A DNA stretch of 64,000 bases from Paulinella micropora. Lineage: Eukaryota > Cercozoa > Imbricatea > Euglyphida > Paulinellidae. Positions 39,328 through 49,411 of the stretch are shown piece after piece. The position numbers and the translations under genes are program-made. Below the pieces are notes generated by a model. It had not been told where the DNA came from, made no database searches, and saw only the letters and a list, made by a program, of their open reading frames with translations. The stretch lies in contig WBZZ01002433.1 of assembly GCA_019918135.1 (NCBI GenBank), positions 88,501-152,500 on the forward strand. The letters are read 5' to 3'. Position 1 is the first letter of the stretch. Every line of letters starts with the position of its first letter.

Positions 39328-40888
39328 AGTTAACCGTTAAGCGCCATTCTCCTCCCGGTTTAGGCACCAGTCTCGGTTGGGAAACTATTGGAGATGTCGA
39401 TCTTTCAATGAAATCCTCGTCGAGTAACTGCCGTGCTTGTTCTTCTGCGATCTTTGCTTCATGTATACTCAGATTTGCCCGTCGTGGCGCCGGGGAAGGC
39501 TCAGCACCTGGTATTTTACAAATAACAGCTGTGAAGTCTTCCGGCTTGACACCTCCCGCTTGAGGGGGGTCAAAAATCATTTTGTTCGCCTTCAATCTCT
39601 CTTTCAAAACCTCTTTCTCCTTCTCCGTACCTGCTCCTCCTGCCAATTTCTCGTCTATCGCCGCCTTAAACTCCTCCTCTGACATTCTCTTTTGATGCTT
39701 GAGGGGTGCTCTGTCCTCCTCCAAGCCCAACTCTTCTTCTGATATATCGTCCATTCCCGTTTTTTCATATGTGGCAGTGTCTGGTTCGTCGTCCTCCGCC
39801 AGACCTACCAACATATCTATTAATCTTGCATATTGCAACGGAGCTTTTCGGGTGTAGAAACCATCGAAGCATGTGAATGCTTGAGGAATCAATTTCAACT
39901 TGTCCTGGTCTCTGAGCGTCCGCTTGTATGCACTGCTCTGCTCACGAGTCCCGAGACGACAAGCCACCACTAAGTGTTGCTTCCGTGAGGGCACCGGTAT
40001 CGGATGATCAATAAGCCGGTCCCGTATCTCCTGCGCCCATATCGCCTTCTCATTGTACGGGAGTATGACCGTATATGGTTTATTATTTTCAAAAAGAGTG
40101 CGCAGGCACTTTTTCACTTCTGTCAGTGAGCGCGGCCACGTAGGCTCGTCACCCCAGAATTCGGTAATAAAGCTTTTAATATCTTCTGCCGGGATATCAG
40201 GGAGTCGTCCCCTTCTCCTCGGTATAAACTCCTGTCTGTCCTTCTCTTCCACCTTTACGTGAAAGCAATACCCGTTGGTAATATATACATCGGCCCCTGC
40301 TCCTTCTTCAAATCTCGCCAACGATGGGCACCTTTTTTCCATGCATATAATCTCCTCTTTCCTCTTTTCAATGAGATCGTCTATCGACTTTTTATCCCAT
40401 TGTGTAGAGACTGTAGCCGTATAGACCTCCGCCTCTCTCTTGTCTGACAGGTTTGAACCATCTTTAGACACCGCGTCCGTTGGCATATATGCCTCATATG
40501 CGTGTGTAATGGCCACCTGTTTCCCTTCCGATGCTACCCCTAGGTGTAGGGCCTCGTATGAGTCAATAGCATGGAGAGAGTCGACAGTATATTCTTCTCC
40601 TGGCTCTACGCCGTATATGACTCTTTTGGCGGCGCAATCAATCACTACGTTCATTGTCGCCAGTTGGTCGTACGACAAAAGAACAGATCCGTGGTATTCG
40701 GGGACAACGTAAAAGTCCACTCGATATACTCGTCCGGATTTCAATTTAAAATTTAAAGTGATGATGCCCGTTATATCCGTCCGACTACTAACTCCTTTCA
40801 AGGTGCCAGATGATTTTTTCATGTTAGTTTCTAACCACTCATGGTGTTTCGTAGTAAATTTCTGGCCGACAATATTAATATTCGCCAT
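39305..40888 (-). CDS. Gypsy pol N-terminal part: retropepsin-like protease and RT start
   Basis: A 527-codon frame from the ATG at 40888, open further upstream to about 40950. The protease-like segment has the active-site motif NDTMANINIVGQKF, where the usual Asp-Thr/Ser-Gly is Asp-Thr-Met, followed by a VVPEYHGSVLLSYDQL block that fits the retropepsin flap and second half. A long charged spacer of about 300 residues follows, then the first RT block (EEQARQLLDEDFIERSTSPI; WRLTVNYARVNK). The Gly-to-Met change would be expected to disturb the protease active site. Confidence 0.7.
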   Translation of the reverse strand: MANINIVGQKFTTKHHEWLETNMKKSSGTLKGVSSRTDITGIITLNFKLKSGRVYRVDFYVVPEYHGSVLLSYDQLATMNVVIDCAAKRVIYGVEPGEEYTVDSLHAIDSYEALHLGVASEGKQVAITHAYEAYMPTDAVSKDGSNLSDKREAEVYTATVSTQWDKKSIDDLIEKRKEEIICMEKRCPSLARFEEGAGADVYITNGYCFHVKVEEKDRQEFIPRRRGRLPDIPAEDIKSFITEFWGDEPTWPRSLTEVKKCLRTLFENNKPYTVILPYNEKAIWAQEIRDRLIDHPIPVPSRKQHLVVACRLGTREQSSAYKRTLRDQDKLKLIPQAFTCFDGFYTRKAPLQYARLIDMLVGLAEDDEPDTATYEKTGMDDISEEELGLEEDRAPLKHQKRMSEEEFKAAIDEKLAGGAGTEKEKEVLKERLKANKMIFDPPQAGGVKPEDFTAVICKIPGAEPSPAPRRANLSIHEAKIAEEQARQLLDEDFIERSTSPIVSQPRLVPKPGGEWRLTVNYARVNKI

Positions 40889-40925
40889 AGTATCATTACC
40901 AACGTTTATAAAGGTATTTAATGTT

Positions 40926-41664
40926 TCACAAAAAAAGGTTCGTATAGCATAAAGCGTCTGGCCGGTGACTTTTTAAGGCCAATACAAGGAGCTTGTGTTC
41001 TAAAATCTGTATCCTTTTCTCGAGGTTCGCCTCCTCCTCCCTTTCCGCCGTTTTTGTAATGTCTTTTTGGGTATTGTTCACAGACGAAGGATGATTGTCC
41101 TTGCTTTCTCTGTTTGAGACCGTGAGGAGAGGTTGATGTCCTCCATCCTCCTTGTCTATTGTCTGTCTCGGCAAGTTGATAAGATTAACTGCCGGTTCTA
41201 TTCTTACTTTCTTCGGCTGTGGCTGCGACAGGCCCGCCTGCTTTCTCTTTGCCAGCGCTTTACTCGCCTGCCTATTAGCAGCATGCACTGTTTGTTGTCG
41301 TGATGGGTGTACTGGTATTGTACTACCTTTGAGTTGGTCTGTGGCCTGCTGTGGGCTCTTAGACTCACTGGTACCCTTGGTTCACAACGGTGTATCGTGC
41401 AATGCATGTTGTTCTGTTTTCTCCCTCCTTCTCTATTTATTGGACTACCTCAAATCTGTTACCTGAGTCGGCATCAGTGTCGGTAGTGGTTGCGCCTGAT
41501 GTCGCATAGGCCTGTGGTGCTGAGGAACTCGAGCTTGAGCTCGAGCCGTCTGCCCAGCCCCCATCTCTGTGGTACGGGCGCTCTGCGCTGCCGTATCCAC
41601 CTCGGCCAACCCATCTTCCTCCTCCTCTACCTTGAAATACACCTCTTTCTCCTGCTCTTCTCAC
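40926..41664 (-). pseudogene. Gypsy gag C-terminus / gag-pol junction
   Basis: Two frames: 41437-41664, with RG-rich repeats (FQGRGGGRWVGRGGYG), and 40926-41288, with a basic start and a charged coiled-coil-like end. The latter stops in a T-rich stretch (CTT TTT TTG TGA). The protease frame is +1 relative to it and open across this site, so a +1 recoding event or a simple frameshift would join gag and pol. Confidence 0.5.
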
Positions 41665-42296
41665 AAATCCTCTCTCCCCCCGCGAGTGTATGTGCCTCGT
41701 GCGAAAGGGGCTCCTCCTCCTCGATTGATTCCTCTCCCTCCTCCTCTTCCTCGTGTTCCACCTCTTCCTCTACTTGCGGCTTCTATGGCTGCCGTCTTCT
41801 GATCATCTCTAGCGAAAAGAGAATTGATCGCGTCAGCTAGTTCGTGGTCATGGTCCGCGACATCCTGTAATTTCCACCCCTGATCATTGCGCAGTCGGCG
41901 CAGAACGGCGACGGTGTTGGTTTCGTCCGACCGTACGTTCTTGAGGAGCGTGTTTCGGATGCGGGTGTCCTCGACATCGTGGTTGTACGGGCATTTCTTA
42001 TTTGTGTGTTTGAAGCATTGTGCCCGTGCCCACCAACGAATACAAGGTGTGTTAGCTTCACGACTGTTCTCTCTTGGTCGCTTTCCTAGAGATCGTTGCG
42101 TATGTGCGGCTTGCGGTTGAGCAGAAGCCGATGCAGAACCGATCAAGGATGCTGTCTGGCTGTCGAGCCTCTGACAAGCGGTCATTACTTCGGTCCACAA
42201 CATTTTTGGGCTTACGGCCTTAGTCGTGGCCTCAAAGACGCTCATCTCCAAAAAGTTCAAGTGCTTTACGTTGTCGAAGGTTTTGCAGTCTTGCAT
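41661..42296 (-). CDS. Gypsy gag: CCCH-type zinc finger and RGG box
   Basis: A 211-codon frame from ATG. The N-terminal helical part (MQDCKTFDNVKHLNFLEMS) continues an upstream gag frame. Residues 85-106 hold Cys85-x8-Cys94-x7-Cys102-x3-His106, a CCCH zinc finger as in RNA-binding proteins, and not the retroviral CCHC knuckle. The end is an Arg/Gly-rich RGG box. Both would bind RNA during particle assembly. Confidence 0.65.
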   Translation of the reverse strand: MQDCKTFDNVKHLNFLEMSVFEATTKAVSPKMLWTEVMTACQRLDSQTASLIGSASASAQPQAAHTQRSLGKRPRENSREANTPCIRWWARAQCFKHTNKKCPYNHDVEDTRIRNTLLKNVRSDETNTVAVLRRLRNDQGWKLQDVADHDHELADAINSLFARDDQKTAAIEAASRGRGGTRGRGGGRGINRGGGAPFARGTYTRGGREDL

Positions 42297-42967
42297 GAGC
42301 AGTGTGAGCTTATTTTTGTTGTAGCGTGCAAAGCACTGAGGAAATATAGGAGTATGGCTTTGTGGTTATAAAAGAGAGTGTACTGGGTGCCCACATTTGT
42401 TAAGACAGATGCAAGCTGAGTGACAGACTGCAACTGCTCCGATAGTATTACTAAGTCGAAAATTTCAAACCCAATCAATGTGCCAGTGCACAAGTGTTGG
42501 TATCCACTTGCCTTAAAGTATCAAATGAGGGCAGCAATGGTTAGAGTACAACTCATCTCTGCATGTCCACCTTTCCTTGCTAGCTCCTCCTCTCCTCTGT
42601 ACTTCTCGTAAGTTATACGATCAAAACCAGCTCCAAGGAGGGATCGATCACAGAGATGTTCTAGGACTTCATACTCCTGCTCCACCTCACACTGGTTTTG
42701 CTGGAAGCATCTGTCCATCTCATTGAGCTTAGTCATGAGGGTCTTCTCTGTGTCAGCCTCATTGGCAGTGATAGCATATAGCTTAAGGCCCCCTCCCCCA
42801 ATTTTGATTTTAGCTAGGGCTGCCTGCAGCGCCTGCTTTTTCTTCTGGGAGTCAGTCAAGTTAATTACTGTTCCTCCCCCTTGGGGTCCTCCTCCTGAGG
42901 GTCCTCCTCCTGCTTTCTTGGGAGCTGGGTTAGATGTGGTAGGTGGAGCCGTTGGCTGTGGAGCCAC
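42266..42967 (-). pseudogene. Gypsy gag middle part
   Basis: Two frames joined by one TGA near 42525. The first has a Gly/Pro-rich linker, a helix with KKKQALQAALAKIKI and an acidic helical stretch. The second has GFEIFDLVILSEQLQSVTQL. It probably contains the capsid-like fold. No family signature is recognised. Confidence 0.5.
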
Positions 42968-43833
42968 CGTGCTACTGCCATTGCCACAGCTATCTTCTCC
43001 TTCTGCTCCTTCTCCTCTTTCTGTCTCGTCTCTTCGTCTTTCACCTGTCGTGCTAGATGAGTCACGAACTGTGCAAGCCCTGTGGCACTAGAGAGGAAGT
43101 GTGCCTTTTCTCTCATGGAAGACTTATCAGCTCTGTTATTATTTGGGATTGTTGTGAGAGGGCCTTTAATGAGAGTGTGATTCTTCGTGTGGGCCCATTG
43201 TTTCCATGTTGGTTTTTGCTCCTTCCCCTCAAAGAGGCCCTTATGGAGTTGTGTGAGGCGTTCAAGCACCTGACAAGACTGGTCAACCTCCTCGTAAACA
43301 GGATGTTGCCTTGTGTTGTCTTTCAGTGCTTTGTACATTTCGTTGTAAGCCCGTGTGAAGGCAGTTACAAAAGCCTCAAGGGCAAACTCAATGCCACTTT
43401 GGCTACCTTCGAACTTTCTTTCTAGATTCTTAATATCAGTGGGGACACCACAGACAGACAGCCATGCTGCAGTTGTGCGTTTATTTTTCCACTGTATGTT
43501 TGTGCGTTCATAAAATTCCGCAACGAGCACAGCAGCGTAGAGTGTTGCAGATATGTCGTATATGTCGCACAGTGTAAGAGTGTCGCCATACTTGATATCC
43601 TGCAATGGCACTCTTTCGTGCTCAAACCTCACTTTGTTGAAGAGAGGCTTCGCAAGGCCGGGAATTTCGATCAGGAGGTTGCTTTGACCTTGTCCTGGTC
43701 TATTCCTTTTCTCGTAAGGAATGTAGATGTGTGTTTTATAATAGGTTGGGTAGTTAAGGAAGAAGGACTCTTCATCATCATATGTAGCCAACTGTTCCCA
43801 TGTATTTGGGATATTCTGGTCAACATCCTCCAT
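42865..43833 (-). CDS. Gypsy gag N-terminal part
   Basis: A 322-codon frame from ATG. The first 270 residues look folded (FLNYPTYYKTHIYIPYEKR; YDISATLYAAVLVAEFYERT; AWLSVCGVPTDIKNLERKF). The last 60 residues, after about 42965, are out of frame relative to the following gag part. I do not recognise the N-terminal domain, and it is longer than a usual gypsy gag. Confidence 0.55.
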   Translation of the reverse strand: MEDVDQNIPNTWEQLATYDDEESFFLNYPTYYKTHIYIPYEKRNRPGQGQSNLLIEIPGLAKPLFNKVRFEHERVPLQDIKYGDTLTLCDIYDISATLYAAVLVAEFYERTNIQWKNKRTTAAWLSVCGVPTDIKNLERKFEGSQSGIEFALEAFVTAFTRAYNEMYKALKDNTRQHPVYEEVDQSCQVLERLTQLHKGLFEGKEQKPTWKQWAHTKNHTLIKGPLTTIPNNNRADKSSMREKAHFLSSATGLAQFVTHLARQVKDEETRQKEEKEQKEKIAVAMAVARWLHSQRLHLPHLTQLPRKQEEDPQEEDPKGEEQ

Positions 43834-44694
43834 CTCTCTCTCTGCCTCTGTCTATGGAGATCCTCCAGTCTGACCTGCACTCGCTTCTTGTGCATTACCC
43901 CCCCCCCCCTGTCGACTCTACATCGGCTGTATACGTATACTTCTCTCTCTCCTCTCCATCTCTATCCCCCCTCTCTTCTTAGTACTGAGTCTCCTGCCCC
44001 TCTCCTCCCTCACTAGGACCATAATCAGTTGGTGTCACACCAGCCTGCTCATTCTCGTCTTCCATCTTATGGTATGAGAGTCACGTCTGCTTTTTTTTCT
44101 TTTTTTTTTCTGTTATTCTTATCACTCTATGCAACCTTCTTCTCCTTCTTCCTTTTCTCTATTGAAATAGTTATGGGGCGTCAGGCCCTACACAGAGATA
44201 ACGATAGTTTGGTCAAAAGAGCTGTTTTGTAGAAGTCAGTCTGTCGTCGGACAGTGCTTCGATATTTGTCTTGCTCTTGTGTGAGAGATGCCAGTGTAAT
44301 CTCCTCTGGTTTCTGCAGAGAAAATGCAAGGAAAATGGTTCAGAACAGAGAGTGGGAGTGCTTTGCTCGTTTTCCCTCTGTCTGTGTGTTTGTCTGATGT
44401 TTGTTTCGCACTTGTCCTACTTGGCTTTATTCAAGCAGCAAGAGGGAGTGGAGTAGGTGTGGTCTGGTGTCTTGTAGAAGAGCACACAGAAGCCAAATGT
44501 GCACAAGGGCTAAAGCTTATGCCAGCTTGTGACAAATTGATTGCTTGTTTGTAAGTTTTTTGTTTGAGAATGAGTAGGAGTGTTTGTTTTCGTCTGATGT
44601 CTGTGCGACAGATCAGCGAAAAATAAATTTGTGCTTATCTGATGTCTGTACGACAGATCAGAAAAGAAATCAGCCTTTAGCTATGGACTCCAAA
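43834..44694. other. Region upstream of gag; three short palindromes
   Basis: No LTR is recognised. CTGTCGTCGGACAG (44240-44253), CTGTGCGACAG (44602-44612) and CTGTACGACAG (44646-44656) are related imperfect palindromes. The last two sit in a repeated CTGATGT...ATCAG context. Otherwise nothing is seen. Confidence 0.35.
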
Positions 44695-44914
44695 TGTACT
44701 ATCCCCAACGATAGCTCAATGGAAGAGTAAGTCGGTAATATAACCAAACACAGTCCTCAAAAAAGAGAATGATGTCTCGTTATATTAGCTCAGTGACGCA
44801 AAGACAAAAAGCCGCCAAAAGACCAGATCAAATTGGCATTTCAGACGTGTCCGGCCAGACAAAATCTATAAATAAGTTTTTTACCGGATAATTCGGGGGG
44901 GGGTGATGTCCACA
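44695..44914 (+). mobile_element. SINE4 copy b
   Basis: Nearly identical to 34630-34847, differing by a few bases (one A or G missing near 44825, extra G in the G run). Together the copies flank the gypsy-like element. Confidence 0.65.
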
Positions 44915-44928
44915 ACCCTAAAAAATGT

Positions 44929-45508
44929 TCAGGCCGGCCCAGGCCATGCCAGCCAAAAAGCCAAAACCTGTCAAACAACTTTTTTTAAGGACCGGCGCAG
45001 TCTGTGGGGACTTTGATGCGAAGCTTCCCCATGCCTCCAAGTCGAGGTACCAAAGCCTGGCGAAAACAGAGAAAGACTTATGACAAAAACAAAAAGAGGA
45101 CTGTGAGGGGAAAACATCTTGACACTTTGGGGGAAAAAAGAACCAAGTTAGACGACCAAGAGCGAGTGGCAGAGGAACGAAAAGCATCCCGTTTATGGCA
45201 GGAACGCAGGCGTTGTTTTAGTTTCCCCTGACACAGCTGAGGGTAAAACCCAAGGCAATCACCCCCCACCCCCGCCCCCCAAGGACTTGTCCTCAGTTTT
45301 CGAAGAGATTGCCCAGAAAGCACAAGAGCAGTTCGAGCTTGGGGGTGGTGAGCAGACTCCGAAAAGGCCACCAATCTCTATCCCTTCGGATTCGGAGTTG
45401 GTGTCCATTTTGGACGATGCGAGGGACAACATTATGTGCGACATGCACAAAAACAGGGACTACTACTACGTAACGTGTCGTGTTCCCAAGGAAGCCCAAG
45501 TTTATTAA
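44929..45508 (+). pseudogene. Possible coding fragments, basic protein
   Basis: Overlapping plus-strand frames look protein-like: ATG at 44929 with MPAKKPKPVKQLFL, then a Lys/Arg-rich stretch (KTYDKNKKRTVRGKHLD), then SIPSDSELVSILDDARDNI. At least two frame changes occur. They may be early exons or a decayed copy of the gene continuing at 45524. No family is recognised. Confidence 0.35.
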
Positions 45509-45523
45509 AATTAGCCAAGAGCC

Positions 45524-46110
45524 ATGATGTTGAGGAGGCGGAAGATAGCCAAGGCGAAGGCGATTGTTGGGCAGCTTTTGGGGGAGGCCCATGGTTTCAC
45601 GGATGCAGAGGTGGAGGAGTTCACGCTCCAGTACATGAACCTGAGCGACCAGTTAATGTTCAAGCCTGGCGATAACCAGCAGGCTAAGATCGCCACGCAA
45701 ACGTTGCTGCATATGGATTGCAACGTGATGTCCGACCAGCAGGTGACCAATCCGCTGCGGGCAAGTCAGCACCCTTGGTTAACGGGGGCAAAGGTCATCA
45801 TTTGCTCTCTCTCTGCTCTGTTCTAATGTTCTTTTTTTTTTTTTTTTTTGTTGTTGTTGTTGTTGTTTTTTTTTTGGTTTGTTTTGTTCAGTTGGTGAAA
45901 CAACGCAAGGAGTTGACGCAGGAGGTCATCCCCAAGTACGGTCTTGAAGGTTCAAAAGATGGCAAATCGGCAGCAGCAGATCCCAACAAGCTCATGCTGC
46001 AGTTGGAGGCGGGATGGCGGGAGAGAGGGGCGTCCGATGTACGGCAGCTTTGCATTCCGATTGGGGGGAACGGCAGCAAGTTGGGGGCTAACCACAGCAT
46101 GGTCACCTGA
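45524..46110 (+). CDS. Two-exon ORF of unknown function
   Basis: Exon 1 is 45524-45793 (ATG, 90 codons). The intron at 45794-45891 (98 bp) has GT and a long pyrimidine tract ending TTCAG. Exon 2 is 45892-46110, ending TGA. Splicing keeps the frame and gives about 162 residues: a basic start, acidic helices (FTDAEVEEFTLQYMNLSD) and, after the splice, KQRKELTQEVIPKYGLEG. A plausible coding stretch in another frame follows to 46273 (ALDQKRELVKGFQHP), so the end may be frameshifted. No domain is recognised. Confidence 0.5.
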
Positions 46111-46273
46111 GCCTGGGCGATGTTTTGCTTTGGATCAGAAGAGGGAATTGGTCAAGGGCTTCCAGCACCCTACTACTCAGGAGGGAATTTTTCCATTGCT
46201 CATGTGCAAGTGTAGGGAGGACCTCGTGGAACTGAAGCAATATGCGGGTCCACGAGTGCCTCCATGCCCTTGA

Positions 46274-46890
46274 GAGAGGGGTGAGGGGGTGGTGGGGTGT
46301 GTCACTTTATATATCGACGCCAATGTTACTATTACTAACTATTGCGGGAGGCAAATGGGTGTGTGGTATGCTTCAATGTTGTGTAATACACCCAAAACCA
46401 AATTTTAGGAATGCATGCAGCCTGGGGCAAAGCATTACGCTTTGCCCCCTTGTTTATTCTTACCTCACGAGTCGCTTGAAACCGCCCCCCCCACCCCCCA
46501 CCCGGGCTGCTGCTGGAATTCCTAAAGAAGGCAGAACATATTCTCCCTCCTTTCGGAACTTCAGTTTCGTTGTAATTTTTTCCGCTACTAGGACATTCGA
46601 CGAGGTAGGGTGCTATTAATGTTGTCCCCTGCCTCGTCGAATTCGCCAATTTTTCTCCCCCCCCCCCCCAGGCTGAGAAGAAAGATGAATAAGAAAATTA
46701 TTTTCAACATTTTCTCTTATTCTCCTTTCTTCCTTGTTCATTTTATTTTATTTTATTTTTTTTGCTTCCATATGGATTATTATTAGTAATAAAATTAATT
46801 ATTAGTATTAATATTGAAATTTTTACTTGTTAATTCTTGTTACGCATCAAATTTTAATATTAATATCAAATTTGAAATTGAATAGGGGAA
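46274..46890. other. AT-rich spacer or intron
   Basis: C runs and AT-rich sequence. A pyrimidine-poor AG acceptor candidate lies just before 46884. No gene is seen. Confidence 0.35.
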
Positions 46891-47361
46891 ATGCTTAAAA
46901 CCTTTGAATCCTGGGAGAAGGAAGGTTGGACATCATCGGCGACCGGTATTAAATATGATGTTCAGCTTTATGTTACCGGTGATATGAAATGGTTACGTAC
47001 TGTGTGTGGCCAGAAGTCTTCCGGTGCCGATCATTTTTTTTATATGTGTTTATGTCATGAAAATGATCGGGGCGATCTGTCACGAATGAGTCACACCATG
47101 CGTGACAGTGCCACAGTTGACAAGACAACGCCAGGCATGGCACACAATCGTAGCTTGTTTCATTTTGTGCCTATGAATCGTCATGTTCCTGACTTGTTAC
47201 ATATGATGTTACGTATGTGTGGGCGCATGGTTGATTTTTTGATGCGTGAGATTTGCGACGGCCGCCCTGATACTCCTTGGGGTGCGGATATTCCACCCGA
47301 TACCATATGTACATCTTGTTTGTTAAAACCGGCCCAGCTCTTGATCAAAATATTTTCCTAG
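46891..47361 (+). CDS. Fragment resembling transposon-associated uncharacterised proteins
   Basis: A 156-codon frame from ATG. It has LYVTGDMKWLRTVCG, then a Cys/His set (CLCHEND), then HFVPMNRHVPDLLHMMLRM. This resembles a family of uncharacterised proteins, often transposon-derived, in invertebrates and protists that share a GD-K-L block, a CxxC-like site and a V.DLLH...R block. I cannot name the superfamily. It is probably a middle exon or a decayed copy, since both ends stop abruptly. Confidence 0.4.
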   Translation: MLKTFESWEKEGWTSSATGIKYDVQLYVTGDMKWLRTVCGQKSSGADHFFYMCLCHENDRGDLSRMSHTMRDSATVDKTTPGMAHNRSLFHFVPMNRHVPDLLHMMLRMCGRMVDFLMREICDGRPDTPWGADIPPDTICTSCLLKPAQLLIKIFS

Positions 47362-48260
47362 ACTGTTAACAGTGCTGATGGGAGGCCGGAGTGTGATGAC
47401 TAGTAAGCCGACCTGATTTGAAAAATGAATTGTATTAATACTAAATAGGAAAGCATAAAACATGCTAAGAGGAGGACTGACTGGTTGAAATAGAAATGAA
47501 CCAGTAATTGGGTTAAGCTTTACTGAAACTGAGCGGAGTAAAAGGCTTTAACTCGAACGAGTTAATTGCTAGATGGAATGCGGTATGCGGGCTCCGCCGC
47601 AGTGACTTTTCAGACGATTTCGAAAGCGCAATTTTTAGCGATTCGCCAGCTTTGACGCCGGGGCTTTGGCCGCAAAGTTTCCGGCGCGGGCTGGAAGTAC
47701 GAGTCTGAAATCTTTCATAGGCTGCGAAGCAGGGGGTTGAGGGAGGGCTACATGCATCGCTGTCGGAGACAAGAGGTAAACTAGAACAAGAAGGGTGACA
47801 ATATTAAGCAAGTAAACCCTTACATATCTGAAAGCTAAACTTCAAGCTATAAAGAGTGGCCGCGATAGCGGGGGCAAGGGGAGGGTAACGGTTACTACCG
47901 AACGGTAGTAAAGTATTGGCCACCGGCAGGTTTATAGTATAATAAGAAAGAAAATAAAAATAAAGGGTAGGAAGGGAAGGGAAAGCAAAAACACTTAGGC
48001 AAAGGCTGGCAAGGCAGAAAAGAAGCAGAAAAGAAAAGACAAAACATGTGGTTAGTAAGCCAGCTGCTGTTTTGGCGTTCGGCCAAAATTGAAATACCGG
48101 TTCGCTTTTAAATAAAAGGAAAAAGAAAAGCATCCGTCCCGGCCGGTTAAAAGAAACGGAAAACCGAAACGGTTTCAGCGAATCCGAAACCGTTTTCGGA
48201 AAATATAAAGATGAGATCTAATCCTGTTTTAACAATACAAGTACTAACCATAATTATCAT
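47362..48260. other. Noncoding region with one strong hairpin
   Basis: No convincing gene. CCGAAACGGTTTC (48156-48168) and GAAACCGTTTTCGG (48186-48199) form a hairpin with one bulge and an internal loop. The GC-rich patch at 47590-47700 is unexplained. Confidence 0.35.
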
Positions 48261-48349
48261 GTGGCTGATTTTCTTATGTTGATCGGTACTATTTACTACT
48301 TCTCATGCCAGTCACTAGAGCTGATGAATAATATGCACGGGCATTTATT

Positions 48350-48622
48350 CTTCAAGCGCTGCGCACGTCGTCCTTTGACGTACTTGCGGGAGCTGATAGA
48401 AGCGGACTATAGGGTCCGTGAACTTCAGCTCCGTGGCTTCATGTTAAGGAGTACAAGTACCGGTGTACATTGTGCGCCCGCCGTTTTGTCTACCAGAAAT
48501 GTTTCGAGACTCACTTGGCTGATTGTTGCCAAGACGAGCCTGACACTTCTGATGTCATCAATGTTGACAAGTCACACTTTTGCGAGAAGTGTTACTTTGT
48601 CGCTGCTAACGAAGACGATTAA
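48350..48622 (+). pseudogene. Zinc-finger C-terminal coding fragment
   Basis: Two frames. About 48350-48440 reads ARRPLTYLRELIEADYRVRE. Then in another frame, about 48440-48622, YRCTLCARRFVYQKCFETHL makes a C2H2/C2HC-like finger (Cys-x2-Cys, then His and Cys), followed by HFCEKCYF (Cys-x2-Cys) and a TAA. It is probably the last exon of a decayed or split gene, perhaps the same as at 46891. Confidence 0.4.
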
Positions 48623-48671
48623 TAAATTTATTCATTATATTAATATCTATGATTGTACAGGATCTAGATTG

Positions 48672-48751
48672 GCTACTATTATGTAAATGTACCGGATTCA
48701 TTATTAATACTATTAATACACAATAATAATTGATATTAATATTAATAATGA

Positions 48752-48789
<38 letters not shown>

Positions 48790-48862
48790 CGGCTACTAGT
48801 AAGTAAATGTACCGGATTCATTATTAATACTATTAATACACAATGATAATTGATGATGAAAT
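48672..48862. repeat. Direct duplication around (TA)n
   Basis: About 75 bp beginning GTAAATGTACCGGATTCATT occurs at 48684-48755 and again at 48802-48862, separated by (TA)n at 48761-48787. Confidence 0.8.
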
Positions 48863-49021
48863 TTAATAATAAAAAAAGAAAAAAATAAGGGCACAAACAG
48901 ATGTGGTCAGGCTTTCATTAATTTCATTAATATTTAGCCTGACCATACCTGCTTGTAAAAATTGGTGGGGTGGAACAACAACCACCACCCCGGTTTGAGA
49001 AAGTGAGCCAATTATGAATGA
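48863..49021. other. Spacer
   Basis: A-rich sequence with an inverted GGTGGTGG/CCACCACC-like run. Nothing is recognised. Confidence 0.3.
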
Positions 49022-49026
49022 TAATG

Positions 49027-49092
<66 letters not shown>

Positions 49093-49322
49093 GTGCTTCT
49101 CTGTCAATGGCTGATGCATTTCTGCACATGCGCCTCCATCGTCTCACCCGTGAGGGGAGTACGAAGAATTGACGATAAGCTCTAATGACACCCCCGCAAG
49201 GGCAGTTCCAACACTTCCAGACGGGCCGGTATGTTCAATGAAAATACTGGTGGCACCGACGGGAATTGAACTGGCGACAGGGCCCAGATGGTAGAACTTG
49301 ACCACTGGGCTATCACGGTGTC
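49022..49322 (-). mobile_element. SINE1 copy j, single 23-bp unit
   Basis: The (AAT)n tail is at 49022-49090, followed by the body, one 23-bp unit and a complete tRNA-like head. A second (AAT)n at 49323-49392 follows the 5' end, so this copy is also embedded in an AAT tract. Confidence 0.85.
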
Positions 49323-49323
49323 C

Positions 49324-49384
<61 letters not shown>

Positions 49385-49411
49385 TGATGATATAAGTATT
49401 ACTATAAAAAA

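Larger units (their letters stand above)
35670..43833 (-). mobile_element. Ty3/gypsy-like retrotransposon, degraded
   Basis: The minus-strand order gag, protease, RT, RNase H, integrase is that of Ty3/gypsy. At least seven frame breaks are present. No LTR pair, primer-binding site or polypurine tract could be found by eye, so the ends are set by the coding regions. Sub-parts are listed separately. Confidence 0.8.

Noticed and set aside
35000..44700. LTR pair of the gypsy-like element
   Set aside because: I compared the flanks of gag and pol by eye and found no shared terminal sequence, so no LTRs are annotated.
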